Notes: a model not told the origin generated them from the sequence alone. A DNA stretch of 56,991 nucleotides from Myxococcota bacterium (GCA_028278345.1 JANQEL010000123.1:1-56991); one strand, 5' to 3'. Positions 41,951-50,725 are shown, counted from the first letter of the stretch. Translations and numbers: made by a program.

Positions 41951-42097
41951 TCATTCGTCGACCGCGAGCGCGGCTTCGACCAGATCGCACCAGGTTTCGA
42001 ACAGCGGTCCCCTGAACTTCGGGTCGTCGTGGAGCCCCCTCTCGACCACCATTCCACGGAACAAATAGACACTGAGCTCGATCGCGTCCTGAACGCG
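41951..42097 (-). pseudogene. C-terminal remnant of a TetR-type regulator
   Basis: In this frame the last 48 codons (RVQDAIELSVYLFRGMVVERG ... FETWCDLVEAALAVDE) read like the ligand-domain end of a TetR/AcrR repressor. There is no DNA-binding domain upstream: the frame continues through non-coding-looking sequence toward the flotillin promoter. The remnant begins at a 12-nt direct repeat shared with the trpA end. Its TGA overlaps an ATG in the SnoaL-like gene, suggesting the two were once coupled. Identification is tentative. Confidence 0.4.
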
Positions 42098-42213
42098 TTC
42101 TACAGACCCTCGATCGGTCGCCGGCGGCCACCACGCGCGAATGTCCCAAGGGAATCCGGGGGGTATACGCGTGTCGCATTGTCGCTGACTCGATGCCGCG
42201 CTTCGGTGTAGGA

Positions 42214-42237
42214 TGAATCGATCAATCGATGGGTTCA
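42214..42237. promoter_or_regulatory. 24-bp semi-palindrome upstream of the flotillin gene
   Basis: The segment starts TGAA and ends TTCA, with further symmetric matches inside (ATCGAT...ATCGAT). Its size and symmetry suit a TetR-type operator, and it lies directly before the flotillin start and near the TetR remnant. No binding protein can be assigned. Confidence 0.3.
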
Positions 42238-42259
42238 TTTGATCGGGGAGGGGGCTTGC

Positions 42260-43738
42260 ATGATGGTGGTCGAGGGGATGATTGGCATTGGAACGCTCTT
42301 TGTCGTTCTCGTGGTCGGCTACATATTCGTCAAGGCGCGATACAAGAAGGCCGGCCCCGACGAGGCCTTGATCGTCTTCGGACGCAGGCAACTCCGGGGG
42401 AAGAAGATCCAGGGCGAAGACGGCGCCATCGAGGGCTATCGCATCGTTCACGGCGGCGGCACTTTCATCTGGCCCGGCTGGGAATCCTTCGAGCGGCTGT
42501 CTCTCAAGATGATGACCCTCGAGATCAACATGCCTCACGTCTATACCGAGCAGGGCATCCCGATCAACGTCAAGGCCGTCGCGCAGGTCAAGATTCGCGC
42601 CACCGACGAGTTCATCCAACGCGCATCCGAGTCGTTCCTCGGGTTCGAGGTGGAGGCCGTCAAGGCCACGATCCAGGAGACGGTCGCCGGCCATCTGCGC
42701 GGCATCATCGGTACGTTGACGATCGAGTCGCTGTATCGCGATCAACGTTCCTTCCAGGACAAGGTCCGCGAAGAAGCCGAAGCCGATCTGGGGGCGATGG
42801 GTTTCGAGTTCAAGTCGTTCGTGTTCCAGGAGATCCAGGACGAGCAGGGTTACCTCGACGCGCTCGGGCAGCCGAAGATCCAGGAAGCCCTGAAACAGGC
42901 TCGCATCGCCACGGCGAACGCGGACCGCGACGCCAAGATCGAGGAAGAGAGCGCGCGGCGTGCGAAGGAAGAGCAGCGTTTGAACGTCGATCGCGAGATC
43001 GCCGAAGCCGACAAACAGCTTTCGTTGAAGAAGGCTTCCATTCAGCAGGAAGTCGACGTCGCCAACGCCATGGCGGAGAAGTCGGGCGAGATGGAGTTGA
43101 AGCTCCAGAACATCCAGATCGCCGAGAAGGAAGTCGAGCGTCAGAAGCTCGAACTCAACTCGACCGTTCGCGAACAGGCCGACGCGCGCAAGTATCAGGT
43201 CGAGCGCGATGCCGACGCGGCGAAGTACCGCATCGAGCAGGAAGCCAGCGCGGAGCGCCAGCGTCGCGAGCAGATCGCGGAGGCCATCAAGGCCGAAGGG
43301 CTCGCCAGGGCCGAAGCCGAGGCGGCGCAGAGGCGAGAGATCGGCCTCGCCGACGGTGCCGCGATTCAAGCCCGCGGCGAAGCCGAGGCCGAAGCACGAC
43401 GTCTGCTCGCCGAAGCCCTCAAGCTCTACAACGAGGCGGGTCTCTCGATCGAGGCATTGAAGGTGCTGCCCGATATCGCAGCGGCCGTTTCGGAGCCGCT
43501 TTCGCGAGCGGGATCCACCACGATCATCAGCAACGGCAATGGTGCGGGATCGGGAACCGGGGCATCGAAGATGACGGAGGATGTCGTCCAGGTCCTCAGC
43601 CAGTTGGGACCGATCCTGCAGCAGCTCGCGGGTGTCGATCTCGACGACTTCCTTCGCGGCATTGCGGCCCTGCCCGGGGCCACCGCGCAGAACCTGACGG
43701 ACCGCGTGTCGATCGATCCTTCGAGCGACGCGAGGTAG
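42260..43738 (+). CDS. Flotillin/YqiK-family SPFH protein
   Basis: 492 residues. One N-terminal membrane helix (IGIGTLFVVLVVGYIFVKA) precedes an SPFH/band-7 domain (ALIVFGRRQL to FKSFVFQEIQDEQGYLDALG), including the flotillin-type EQGIPINVKAVAQVKI. A long Glu/Ala-rich coiled coil follows (about 205-400, ARRAKEEQR, RREQIAEAIKAEGLARAEAEAAQ) and a C-terminal region with a Gly/Asn-rich linker. Flotillins scaffold membrane microdomains. ATG 42260 was chosen for GGGGAGGGGG upstream; a TTG at 42239 is in frame. The next gene starts 3 bp downstream, so the two probably work together. Confidence 0.88.
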   Translation: MMVVEGMIGIGTLFVVLVVGYIFVKARYKKAGPDEALIVFGRRQLRGKKIQGEDGAIEGYRIVHGGGTFIWPGWESFERLSLKMMTLEINMPHVYTEQGIPINVKAVAQVKIRATDEFIQRASESFLGFEVEAVKATIQETVAGHLRGIIGTLTIESLYRDQRSFQDKVREEAEADLGAMGFEFKSFVFQEIQDEQGYLDALGQPKIQEALKQARIATANADRDAKIEEESARRAKEEQRLNVDREIAEADKQLSLKKASIQQEVDVANAMAEKSGEMELKLQNIQIAEKEVERQKLELNSTVREQADARKYQVERDADAAKYRIEQEASAERQRREQIAEAIKAEGLARAEAEAAQRREIGLADGAAIQARGEAEAEARRLLAEALKLYNEAGLSIEALKVLPDIAAAVSEPLSRAGSTTIISNGNGAGSGTGASKMTEDVVQVLSQLGPILQQLAGVDLDDFLRGIAALPGATAQNLTDRVSIDPSSDAR

Positions 43739-43741
43739 TCG

Positions 43742-44845
43742 GTGGCCGCTCCGCCGATCGAAGACCTCCAGAGCCTGCTGAAGGCGCTGGGCGTCGCAAC
43801 GAACCTTCGCGAGCGAATGGGCATCCTGGCCCGGTCGTGGCAGCTGCTTCGTTCGCTCTCTCCGGTTCAACGCGAACAGGTGGCGCTTCGTGTCGGAAGC
43901 AAGTGGGCGTGGAAGCGAATCGAGAAGGCCTTCCTTGGCGATGGCCATCTCAGCGACAACGAGAAGCTGATCGGCCGCGCCTTCGAGCGACTCGGTGAAG
44001 CCGACCCGGGTGAACTGCGCCAGCTCGCCCGCTCGATCAAGGACGGGAACCGCAACCAGGCGAAGGACGCGCTGGCCGAGACACTGACGAACCTGCTCGA
44101 AGAAGCCGCCGAGGAAGCCCCCCCGCTCGAGACAACGGTCGCACCACCTCCCGTGGTCGAACTCCCTCCTGTAGAGGAGGCTCCGCCAGCCGAACTCGGC
44201 GCACCTGCGGAAGCGGCCCCCGTCGAAGCCGATGAAGCGACGCAGGGCAGCGAGCCCGAGGTCGCGGATCCCCTACCGGCGTCGAGCACCGAACCTCGAG
44301 CCCCAGAGGTCGTCGTTCTACCGCCCGAGCCCACCCGGGCCGAGCCGGTTCCTGCGTCACCCGCTCCGGTATCCCGGGTTCATCGCGAAGAGCCGGCACC
44401 TTCCTTCGAGCTCGAGGATTTCGAGGCGTCGCCGCCGACTTCGAGCGGTGCCGAACGATTGCGGATCCTCCGCGAGTTGCAGCGCGGAGCTTCGTCCGTC
44501 GCACGCCAGGACCGCAGTCAGCGTGCAGCCTTGATCGAGGGTCTTGGCGGAGGGTGGGCGTCGCGTCGCGCGTTATCCCAGATGATCAGTGCAAAGCACT
44601 TCGCGGATGTCGACGAAGCCCTCGACCTGATCGATCGACTCGAGCGCCCCGGCCAACGCCTGTGGTGCCTCGCGGATCTGCTCGAGTACTGGGAGCTGAG
44701 CGAACCCCAGATCGAACGCGTACTCGATCAGGCCCCCACGGAAGCGGCGCGTCGGCGTCTCGCATCGCGTCGTGCCGATCGGTACGCCTCCAGCCTGATC
44801 GTCCATCGCCAATCGCGCGGGAACAGATCGCAGCTACGACTATGA
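43742..44845 (+). CDS. Uncharacterised protein coupled to flotillin
   Basis: 367 residues, family not recognised. Three parts: an N-terminal helical domain (about 1-115; LRERMGILARSWQLLRSLSPVQREQVALRVGSKWAWKRIEKAF) with Trp/Arg-rich helices; a long Pro/Ala/Glu-rich linker (about 118-235) likely to be disordered; and a second helical domain (about 240-350; RQDRSQRAALIEGLGGGWASRRALSQMISAKHFADVDEALDLIDRL ... LWCLADLLEYWELSEPQIERVL). GWASRRALS resembles the N-terminal SKWAWKRIE, hinting at a repeated module. No signal peptide or membrane segment. GTG start 3 bp after the flotillin stop. Its end overlaps the convergent etfA by 6 bp. Confidence 0.65.
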   Translation: MAAPPIEDLQSLLKALGVATNLRERMGILARSWQLLRSLSPVQREQVALRVGSKWAWKRIEKAFLGDGHLSDNEKLIGRAFERLGEADPGELRQLARSIKDGNRNQAKDALAETLTNLLEEAAEEAPPLETTVAPPPVVELPPVEEAPPAELGAPAEAAPVEADEATQGSEPEVADPLPASSTEPRAPEVVVLPPEPTRAEPVPASPAPVSRVHREEPAPSFELEDFEASPPTSSGAERLRILRELQRGASSVARQDRSQRAALIEGLGGGWASRRALSQMISAKHFADVDEALDLIDRLERPGQRLWCLADLLEYWELSEPQIERVLDQAPTEAARRRLASRRADRYASSLIVHRQSRGNRSQLRL

Positions 44846-45820
44846 ACCCTGCACGACCTCGATCAGAGCGGGGATCAACTCCATCACATCCCCCACGATT
44901 CCGTAGTCGGCGTGGGCGAAGATCGGCGCCTTCTCATCCGTATTGATGGCGACGAGGGTGGTTGCGCCTCGGGCGCCGATCATGTGCTGGCTGGCTCCCG
45001 AAATGCCGAGCGCCACGTAGAGCTTCGGCGATACGACGCTGCCGGAGCTGCCGACCTGGCGGGCCTTGGGCATCCAACCCATATCGACGAGGGGCCTCGA
45101 CGAGCCGAGTTCGGCTTTCAGGGCCTGCGCCAGTTTCTCCGCCAGGGCGATGTTCTCCTCCTCGCCGATCCCGCGTCCAACGGACACGATGATCTCCGCC
45201 TTCGTGAGGTCGACGCCGCCCGTTTCTTCCTGCCCCGGTGTTTCGGATCGGGTGGGGAACCGCGAAGCGTCGAAACTCACGTCGACGCTCTCGTTCGGCG
45301 CGGAGTTGCTTCCGCGCTCGACTTCCTCCGGGCGGAACGCGCCTGGCTGGAAGCTGATGAAATGCGGGGAAGATCCGGTGAGTCGTACGTCGGCGTTGAG
45401 CTTGCTTCGAAAGAGCTGCCGCACGAATACGGTCTGCCCGTCGTCCTGACGATATCCGATGCAGTCGTTCACGAGTATGCGTTGATAACCTGCGGCGAGA
45501 CGGGGCACGTAGTCACGCACCGTATAGGTATGCGGGAAGAGCACCAATTGGGGCTCGAGCTCGTCGACCAGAGCCTGGGCCGCGACGCGGTATGTCTCGG
45601 CCCGGTAGGGCTCCAGCTCTGCGTCGGAGACGAGGCAGAGTCGTCGCGCGCGAACGGCGGACAGCTCTTCGGCGGCCGCCGTCAGATCATCACCAATCAG
45701 CCCGATGTCGAGTTCGGCCTGCAGTTCTGCCGCGAGCTTCTGCGCGGCGGCGACGGCCTCGAATGAGGCGGGACTCAGAACGCCCGCGCGTTGCTCGGCG
45801 ATTACCAGGATGCTTGTCAT
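44840..45820 (-). CDS. etfA: Electron transfer flavoprotein alpha subunit
   Basis: 326 residues. Carries the FAD-binding C-terminal domain: IVSVGRGIGEEENIALAEKLAQAL, SRPLVDMGWMPKARQVGSSGSVVSPKLYVALGISGASQHMIGARGATTLVAINTDEKAPIFAHADYGIVGD. The N-terminal domain starts ILVIAEQRAG. Accepts electrons from acyl-CoA dehydrogenase with EtfB. ATGA overlap with etfB indicates balanced production. In the canonical motif GSTG..V the segment here is GSSGSVVSP. Confidence 0.94.
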   Translation of the reverse strand: MTSILVIAEQRAGVLSPASFEAVAAAQKLAAELQAELDIGLIGDDLTAAAEELSAVRARRLCLVSDAELEPYRAETYRVAAQALVDELEPQLVLFPHTYTVRDYVPRLAAGYQRILVNDCIGYRQDDGQTVFVRQLFRSKLNADVRLTGSSPHFISFQPGAFRPEEVERGSNSAPNESVDVSFDASRFPTRSETPGQEETGGVDLTKAEIIVSVGRGIGEEENIALAEKLAQALKAELGSSRPLVDMGWMPKARQVGSSGSVVSPKLYVALGISGASQHMIGARGATTLVAINTDEKAPIFAHADYGIVGDVMELIPALIEVVQGS

Positions 45821-46608
45821 CAGAGGACCCTCGCTTCATAGGTGAGCTTCTCGATCAGCGCGGCGGCCTGCTCCGCCGGACTGCCGTGCAGCAGCTCCGC
45901 GCTCTTCGATTCTTCGGGGGCATAGGCTCGAACCAGCTCCGTTCCGCTGCTCACGTCCGTCGGGATCAGGTCGCTGCCGTCCACGCCGCGAATCGTCTTT
46001 CGTCTCGCAGCCATGATGCTCTTCATCGACGCGTAGCGCGGTTCGTTGATGCCGGACTGCACCGTGAGAACCGCAGGCATCGGCAATTCCAGATCCTGGA
46101 ACCAACCCGCCTCGAGCTCCCTTCTCACCTTCACGCCGGCCTCCGACCGCTCGATCCGGATCGCCATCGTCACGTGATGGAAGTCGAGCAGCTCGGCCAG
46201 GAGCACCGGGGTCTGCCCATAGCTCGAATCATCCGATTGGATGCCCGAAAGGATCAGCGCGAAGTTCTCTTCCCTCGCCAACGTCGCGAACCCGCCGGCC
46301 ACCTGGAACGGGTCCAGCCCATGGCCGCGGTCGTCCTCGATGTGAACGGCGCTGTCGGCTCCCTTGGCGAGTGCCGTTTCGAGCGCTTCCTCGACGCGCT
46401 CGGGCCCGAGGGAGATTGCGATGACCTCGACCTCATCGTCGGCGGTCTCTTTCAGCTCGAGGGCCGCCTCGAGGGCGTACTCGTCGGCTTCGCTGATTTC
46501 GTACTCGAGATCCGCTTCGTCGATCCAGCTTTCGTCGTCGACCAATTCGAGCTCGGAGTCCCGAGCCGGTACCTGCTTTACCAGTACACCTATCTTCATG
46601 TCTTCCAT
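45820..46608 (-). CDS. etfB: Electron transfer flavoprotein beta subunit
   Basis: 262 residues. KIGVLVKQVPARDSE at the start, SEADEYALEAALELKE, LILSGIQSDDSSYGQTPVLLAELLDF (nucleotide-binding region) and LPAVLTVQ-like LPMPAVLTVQSGINEPRYASMKSIMAARRK, containing the family signature toward the C-terminus. Heterodimer partner of EtfA that docks on the dehydrogenase. 51 bp downstream of the acyl-CoA dehydrogenase gene. Confidence 0.94.
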   Translation of the reverse strand: MEDMKIGVLVKQVPARDSELELVDDESWIDEADLEYEISEADEYALEAALELKETADDEVEVIAISLGPERVEEALETALAKGADSAVHIEDDRGHGLDPFQVAGGFATLAREENFALILSGIQSDDSSYGQTPVLLAELLDFHHVTMAIRIERSEAGVKVRRELEAGWFQDLELPMPAVLTVQSGINEPRYASMKSIMAARRKTIRGVDGSDLIPTDVSSGTELVRAYAPEESKSAELLHGSPAEQAAALIEKLTYEARVL

Positions 46609-46659
46609 ACCTCGCTGCTTGCGACAAAGTGAGGGTCGGTTCGGGCCGCACTTTCCTCT

Positions 46660-47835
46660 CTAGGAAATGGGCGGAACCGGTTTGCCGAGCAGATGATCGG
46701 CGATGATGCGCTGCTGGATCTCCGAGCTTCCCTCGAAGATCTTCGTCAAGCGCGCGTCCCGCCAGTATCGCTCGACAGGGAAGTGCGTCGTATAACCGGC
46801 GCCACCGAGGATCTGTAGCGCTTCGTTCGTGACGCGGTCGGACATCTCGGCGGCGTAGTACTTGACCATCGCCGCTTCCTTGTCGCAGCGCTCACCGGTA
46901 TCGATCTTGTGGCAGACGTGATACATCAACTGTCTCGCCGCTTCGATCTCCGTGGCCATCGTGGCGATCTTGAAGCGGATCGCCTGGAAGTTGGCGATCG
47001 GCTCGTTGAACTGCACGCGATCCTTTGCGTACTGGATGGCGACGTCGAGGGCGCCCTGCGCCTGGCCGATCGATCGGGCTGCCGTGTGTGCTCGCGCGGT
47101 CTCCAGGGTTCGAGACAGCATGTAGAAGGCGCCGCCTTCCTCCCCGACCAGCGCGTCCGCGGGAACACGGAAATCGTGGAAGGCCAACTCGAACGTCTTC
47201 CAGCCGAAGTAGCCGATCTTCGGAATGGCCGTGCCCTTGATCCCTTCCGGGAAACTGCCGCGTTCCTTCGGAATCCAGAACATGCTGATGCCCTGGTGGC
47301 GCTTCTTCGGGTCGGTCGCCTCGGTCGTTCGCACGGCGACCATCAGGTAGTCGGCCTTGTCGGCGTTCGTGCACCAGTACTTGTTGCCATTGATGACCCA
47401 GCCGTCGCCATCCCGCTCCGCGCGGCAACTGATGCCCGCCAGATCGGATCCGACGTCGGGCTCCGACAACGCGGCGGCGCTGATCAGCTTGCCTTGCGCG
47501 ATGAGCGGCAGGAGTTCCTTTCGTCGCTCCTCGGGCATCCCTTCCATGTTGGTGTTACCGCGGGCGATGATGCTGGCGACGCTCATCCAGCCTCGGGCCA
47601 ACTCTTCGGCTACCAGGCAGTACTCGAAGGTGCCCAGGCCGAAGCCTCCGTACTCTTCGGGAACCTTGATTCCGAAGAACCCCATCTCCCCGATCTTCTC
47701 GATCAACTCGTCCGGAATGTCGCCCTGTTCCGGATCCAATTCATTAGCGAGGGGCAATACCTCCTCGTCGGTGAACTCGCGAGCGGTCTTCTGGATCATC
47801 AGGCGCTCTTTCGTCATGTAGGCGTTCTTGCTCAT
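46660..47835 (-). CDS. Acyl-CoA dehydrogenase
   Basis: 391-residue FAD enzyme that oxidises acyl-CoA to enoyl-CoA. Motifs: ALSEPDVGSDLAGISCRAERDGDGWVINGNKYWCTNADKADY (FAD and substrate region), FEGIKGTA-like segment PEGIKGTAIPKIGYFGWKTFELAF, and QILGGAGYTTHFPVERYWRDARLTKIFEGSSEIQQRIIADHLLG, where the catalytic base (Glu of FEGSSEIQ region or the nearby position) lies. Chain length specificity cannot be read. Sits between the membrane FeS oxidoreductase and etfBA. Confidence 0.93.
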   Translation of the reverse strand: MSKNAYMTKERLMIQKTAREFTDEEVLPLANELDPEQGDIPDELIEKIGEMGFFGIKVPEEYGGFGLGTFEYCLVAEELARGWMSVASIIARGNTNMEGMPEERRKELLPLIAQGKLISAAALSEPDVGSDLAGISCRAERDGDGWVINGNKYWCTNADKADYLMVAVRTTEATDPKKRHQGISMFWIPKERGSFPEGIKGTAIPKIGYFGWKTFELAFHDFRVPADALVGEEGGAFYMLSRTLETARAHTAARSIGQAQGALDVAIQYAKDRVQFNEPIANFQAIRFKIATMATEIEAARQLMYHVCHKIDTGERCDKEAAMVKYYAAEMSDRVTNEALQILGGAGYTTHFPVERYWRDARLTKIFEGSSEIQQRIIADHLLGKPVPPIS

Positions 47836-47879
47836 TTCGACTCTCCCATGAAGTCAATTCTCGTACAGTGCTCTTCGCA

Positions 47880-49904
47880 TCATTGCGGTTCCGGGTCGTC
47901 CAGACCCTCGGCGACGATCTCGGCGACGTCGCGAATCTTCACGTCCTTCGCGTCGTCGACCAGGCGCGAGGCGTCTTCCATCATGGTCATGCAGAACGAA
48001 CACGACACGGCGACGGTCTCTGCTTCGGTGGCGACCGCCTGACGCATGCGCTCGACGTGGATGTGGTCGCCCTTGTCGAACTCGAACCACATGTTGCCCC
48101 CGCCCGCACCGCAGCAGAAGCTCTTCTCGCGCGATTGCTCCATCTCGATCAGCGATGCTTCGGTACCGAGGGCCGCCGACAGCACGTTTCGCGGTGCATC
48201 GAAGACCTGGTTGTGCCGTCCGAGGTAGCACGGGTCGTGGTACGTGAAAGCGCCACCGGTCGATCGCAGGTTCAATTTGCCGCTGCGGATCAGTTCATCG
48301 ATGAACTGCGTGTGGTGCTGGACTTCGTAGTTGCCGTCGAAGTCGGGGTATTCGTTCGACATGGTGTGAAAGCAGTGAGGGCAGGGCGTCACGATCTTGT
48401 CGAAGTCGTAGTGGTTGAGTCGCTCGACGTTTCGCGTGGCGAGTTGTTCGAACACGTACTCGTCGCCCAGTCTGCGCGCGGAATCGCCGGTGCATGACTC
48501 TTCGTTGCCCAGGACCGCGAAATCGACCCCGGCCGACTGGAGGATGCGAACCATCGAGCGTGCGACTTCCTGGTTGCGCGGATCGTAGGCTCCCGCGCAA
48601 CCCACCCAGTAGAGGACCTCCGCTTGCCCCTTGTCCTTCATCAGGGGCAGCTCCAGGCCGGCTTCGGTGGCCCACTTGATTCGATCGCGCGGCGGATTCC
48701 CCCACGGGTTGCGCTTCTTCGCCATGGCCTCGAGGGACTTGACCGCCTGCTTGGGCGGCCGCTCTTCCGCCATGACCAGGTGACGCCTCATGTCGGTGAA
48801 GGTCGGAACGTGTTCGATGAGCACGGGACAGACTTCCGTACACGCGCCGCAGGTCGTGCACGACCAGAGTTCGTCTTCCTCGATTCTGCCGCCCAGAAGA
48901 TCGTTGGCCTCGCCGCGACCAGCCGTCTTCTGATAGAGATCGTTCCGGATGTCGGTCACGAGCTTCATGGGCGACAGCGGCCTGCCGACGGTGTGCGCCG
49001 GACAGACTGTCGTGCACCTCGCGCACTCCGTGCACGAAACCGAATCGAGCAACTGCTTCCAGCTGAAATCCCCGGGCTGACTCGCACCGAACGACAGGTT
49101 CTCGAGATCGGCATCGGGATCCTCCATCGCCTCGGCGACGTGCATGGGCCGAACCCGCCCGCGCCGAGCCTGATCGGTCAGCGCCGCGTTCGCGATGGCC
49201 GCAAGGACGTGAACCATCTTCGTCCGCGGCAGGATGGCGATGAACGCCAGGGAGGCGAACGCGTGGCTCCACCAGAGCGTCGGCTCTGCGCTCACCCAGG
49301 TCGCCTGGGGTGCAGCGCGAGAGATCCAGTCGCCGACGAAGGAGAAGCTGGCCGTGGCGGGTTGTTCGATCGCCAGGCGTGCGGCTTCCGCCAGGAAGCC
49401 ACCGACGACCAGCAGAAGTAGAAGCAGCAGGATGCCCGTGTCGCCGAGCAGGTGTCCGCGCCCGTGGAAGGCGTCTTGCGGCAGAGCCTCCGGCTTGTTC
49501 CAGTAGCGCCGGGTCAGAGCCATCAACAGGCCGGCGAGAAGCATCAGCCCGCCGGCGTCGTTCAGCGCGGCGAACCACGGCGTGTCCATGCCGGGCAACC
49601 ACTGCACGAACCAGCCGCGCGCCACGAAGAAGTTGACGGAGGTTGCGAAGAAAAGCTCGATGAAGCCCCAGGCCAGCAGGAAGTGCATCACGGCGGCGTA
49701 GGGAAAGCGACCACTGTAGGTGCGCCGTTGCCCGAGCCCGAATACGAGACCGTTCCGGAGCTGCGAAAGCGCGGCCAACGAACGGTGGCGCTCGGGCTTC
49801 CCGACGCGCAGGCCAAGGAGCGGGCGCAGGTTGTACGCGAAGACCCCCATCGCGATGGTGGCGACGACGTAGAACAGAATCGGGATGTGATCGGCTTCGT
49901 TCAT
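47880..49904 (-). CDS. Membrane FeS oxidoreductase, probable ETF:quinone oxidoreductase (HdrD/DsrK-like with NarI-like domain)
   Basis: 674 residues. N-terminal part (to about 270) has about six hydrophobic helices resembling a NarI-type heme b domain. A ferredoxin-like domain follows with SCTECARCTTVCPAHTVGRP and SCTTCGACTEVCPVL, two [4Fe-4S] clusters. Then two CCG domains typical of heterodisulfide-reductase subunit D: YWVGCAGAYDPRN with CPHCFHTMSNEYP, and HDPCYLGRHN with FCCGAGGGNMWFE and SCSFCMTMM. Proteins of this layout have been linked to electron transfer from Etf to menaquinone; the neighbouring acd and etf genes support this. First gene of the operon. Confidence 0.85.
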   Translation of the reverse strand: MNEADHIPILFYVVATIAMGVFAYNLRPLLGLRVGKPERHRSLAALSQLRNGLVFGLGQRRTYSGRFPYAAVMHFLLAWGFIELFFATSVNFFVARGWFVQWLPGMDTPWFAALNDAGGLMLLAGLLMALTRRYWNKPEALPQDAFHGRGHLLGDTGILLLLLLLVVGGFLAEAARLAIEQPATASFSFVGDWISRAAPQATWVSAEPTLWWSHAFASLAFIAILPRTKMVHVLAAIANAALTDQARRGRVRPMHVAEAMEDPDADLENLSFGASQPGDFSWKQLLDSVSCTECARCTTVCPAHTVGRPLSPMKLVTDIRNDLYQKTAGRGEANDLLGGRIEEDELWSCTTCGACTEVCPVLIEHVPTFTDMRRHLVMAEERPPKQAVKSLEAMAKKRNPWGNPPRDRIKWATEAGLELPLMKDKGQAEVLYWVGCAGAYDPRNQEVARSMVRILQSAGVDFAVLGNEESCTGDSARRLGDEYVFEQLATRNVERLNHYDFDKIVTPCPHCFHTMSNEYPDFDGNYEVQHHTQFIDELIRSGKLNLRSTGGAFTYHDPCYLGRHNQVFDAPRNVLSAALGTEASLIEMEQSREKSFCCGAGGGNMWFEFDKGDHIHVERMRQAVATEAETVAVSCSFCMTMMEDASRLVDDAKDVKIRDVAEIVAEGLDDPEPQ

Positions 49905-49962
49905 GGGTCTCGCACCGCTCCTCGTAGCTGAAGTAGACGCTCCTCGAGAATCGATGTCGAAG

Positions 49963-49997
49963 ACTATCTCAATTTATTGATTGAGCAACCAATAAAT
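49963..49997 (-). promoter_or_regulatory. Promoter with overlapping operator-like palindrome for the acd-etf operon
   Basis: An AT-rich island in GC-rich DNA. TTTATTGATTG (49973-49983) and CAACCAATAAA (49986-49996) pair at 10 of 11 positions, with one further A-T pair outside. On the minus strand TTGGTT-N18-GATAGT is a plausible -35/-10, with the palindrome covering the -35 and spacer. This suits a TetR-type repressor of fatty acid degradation. The regulator is not in the window. Confidence 0.55.
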
Positions 49998-50101
49998 CGT
50001 CTGGGTCGACTGAATTCCCCGGGGGATGAGGCGTCGGAGTCGCGGGGCTGCGGTCGAGCCGGGCGAGCGGCTTCGGGCGGAAGCCGTCGCTTCGGATTCG
50101 G

Positions 50102-50725
50102 TCAGTCTTCAGCGGTGAGCAGCTCGTAGAGGGCTTCGACCTGCTTTCGCGTGTTGGCTTCGTCGCCCGAGTTGTCGATCACGTGGTCGGCCATCTCGCG
50201 TTTTTCGTCGATCGGGAGTTGGGCGGCGATGCGGGCGCGGGCTTCTTCTTCGCTACAGCCGTCGCGTGCGATGGTCCGTTCGACCTGGGTTTGGACGGGG
50301 ACCCAGACGCAGATCGCGGCGTCGTATTGGGTTGCGGTCGCGGCGCCCTGGCCGCGCTTGGCGCCCTCGAAGTAGAGGGGGATGTCGAGGACGACGAGGG
50401 CGTCGCCGCGTTCGACGCCTTCTCTCGCGCGGCGCAGCATCTCGGCGATCACCGGGCCGTGGACGATCACCCCGAGTTTGGCGCGGGCCTCTTCGTCGTT
50501 GAACACGATGTCGGCCACGGCCTTGCGATCCAGCGAGCCATCCGGATTCAGGATGTGATCGCCGAAGGCCTTCGCCATCTCGCCGAGCATGGGCGCCCCC
50601 GGCGCCTGCAACTCGTGGACGATCGCGTCCGCGTCGATCGGCGTGGCGCCGAGTTCGACCAGGATCTTCAACACCGAGCTCTTGCCCGAACCGATACCGC
50701 CTGAGAGCGCGACCACCTTCGACAT
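50102..50725 (-). CDS. coaE: Dephospho-CoA kinase
   Basis: Last step of coenzyme A synthesis. 207 residues. P-loop ALSGGIGSGKSSVLKIL, IDADAIVHELQAPG (substrate Asp), LVVLDIPLYFEGAK and VWVPVQTQVERTIARDGCSEEEARARIAAQ (lid and Arg residues), and DHVIDNSGDEANTRKQVEAL. Start ATG at 50725. Divergent from pheA. The CoA link to the acyl-CoA operon downstream may be chance. Confidence 0.95.
   Translation of the reverse strand: MSKVVALSGGIGSGKSSVLKILVELGATPIDADAIVHELQAPGAPMLGEMAKAFGDHILNPDGSLDRKAVADIVFNDEEARAKLGVIVHGPVIAEMLRRAREGVERGDALVVLDIPLYFEGAKRGQGAATATQYDAAICVWVPVQTQVERTIARDGCSEEEARARIAAQLPIDEKREMADHVIDNSGDEANTRKQVEALYELLTAED

Noticed and set aside
41951..43948. 665-codon minus-strand frame opposite the flotillin gene
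   Set aside because: Only its last 48 codons look protein-like (the TetR remnant); the rest is the Leu/Arg/Asp-rich antisense of the flotillin coiled coil.
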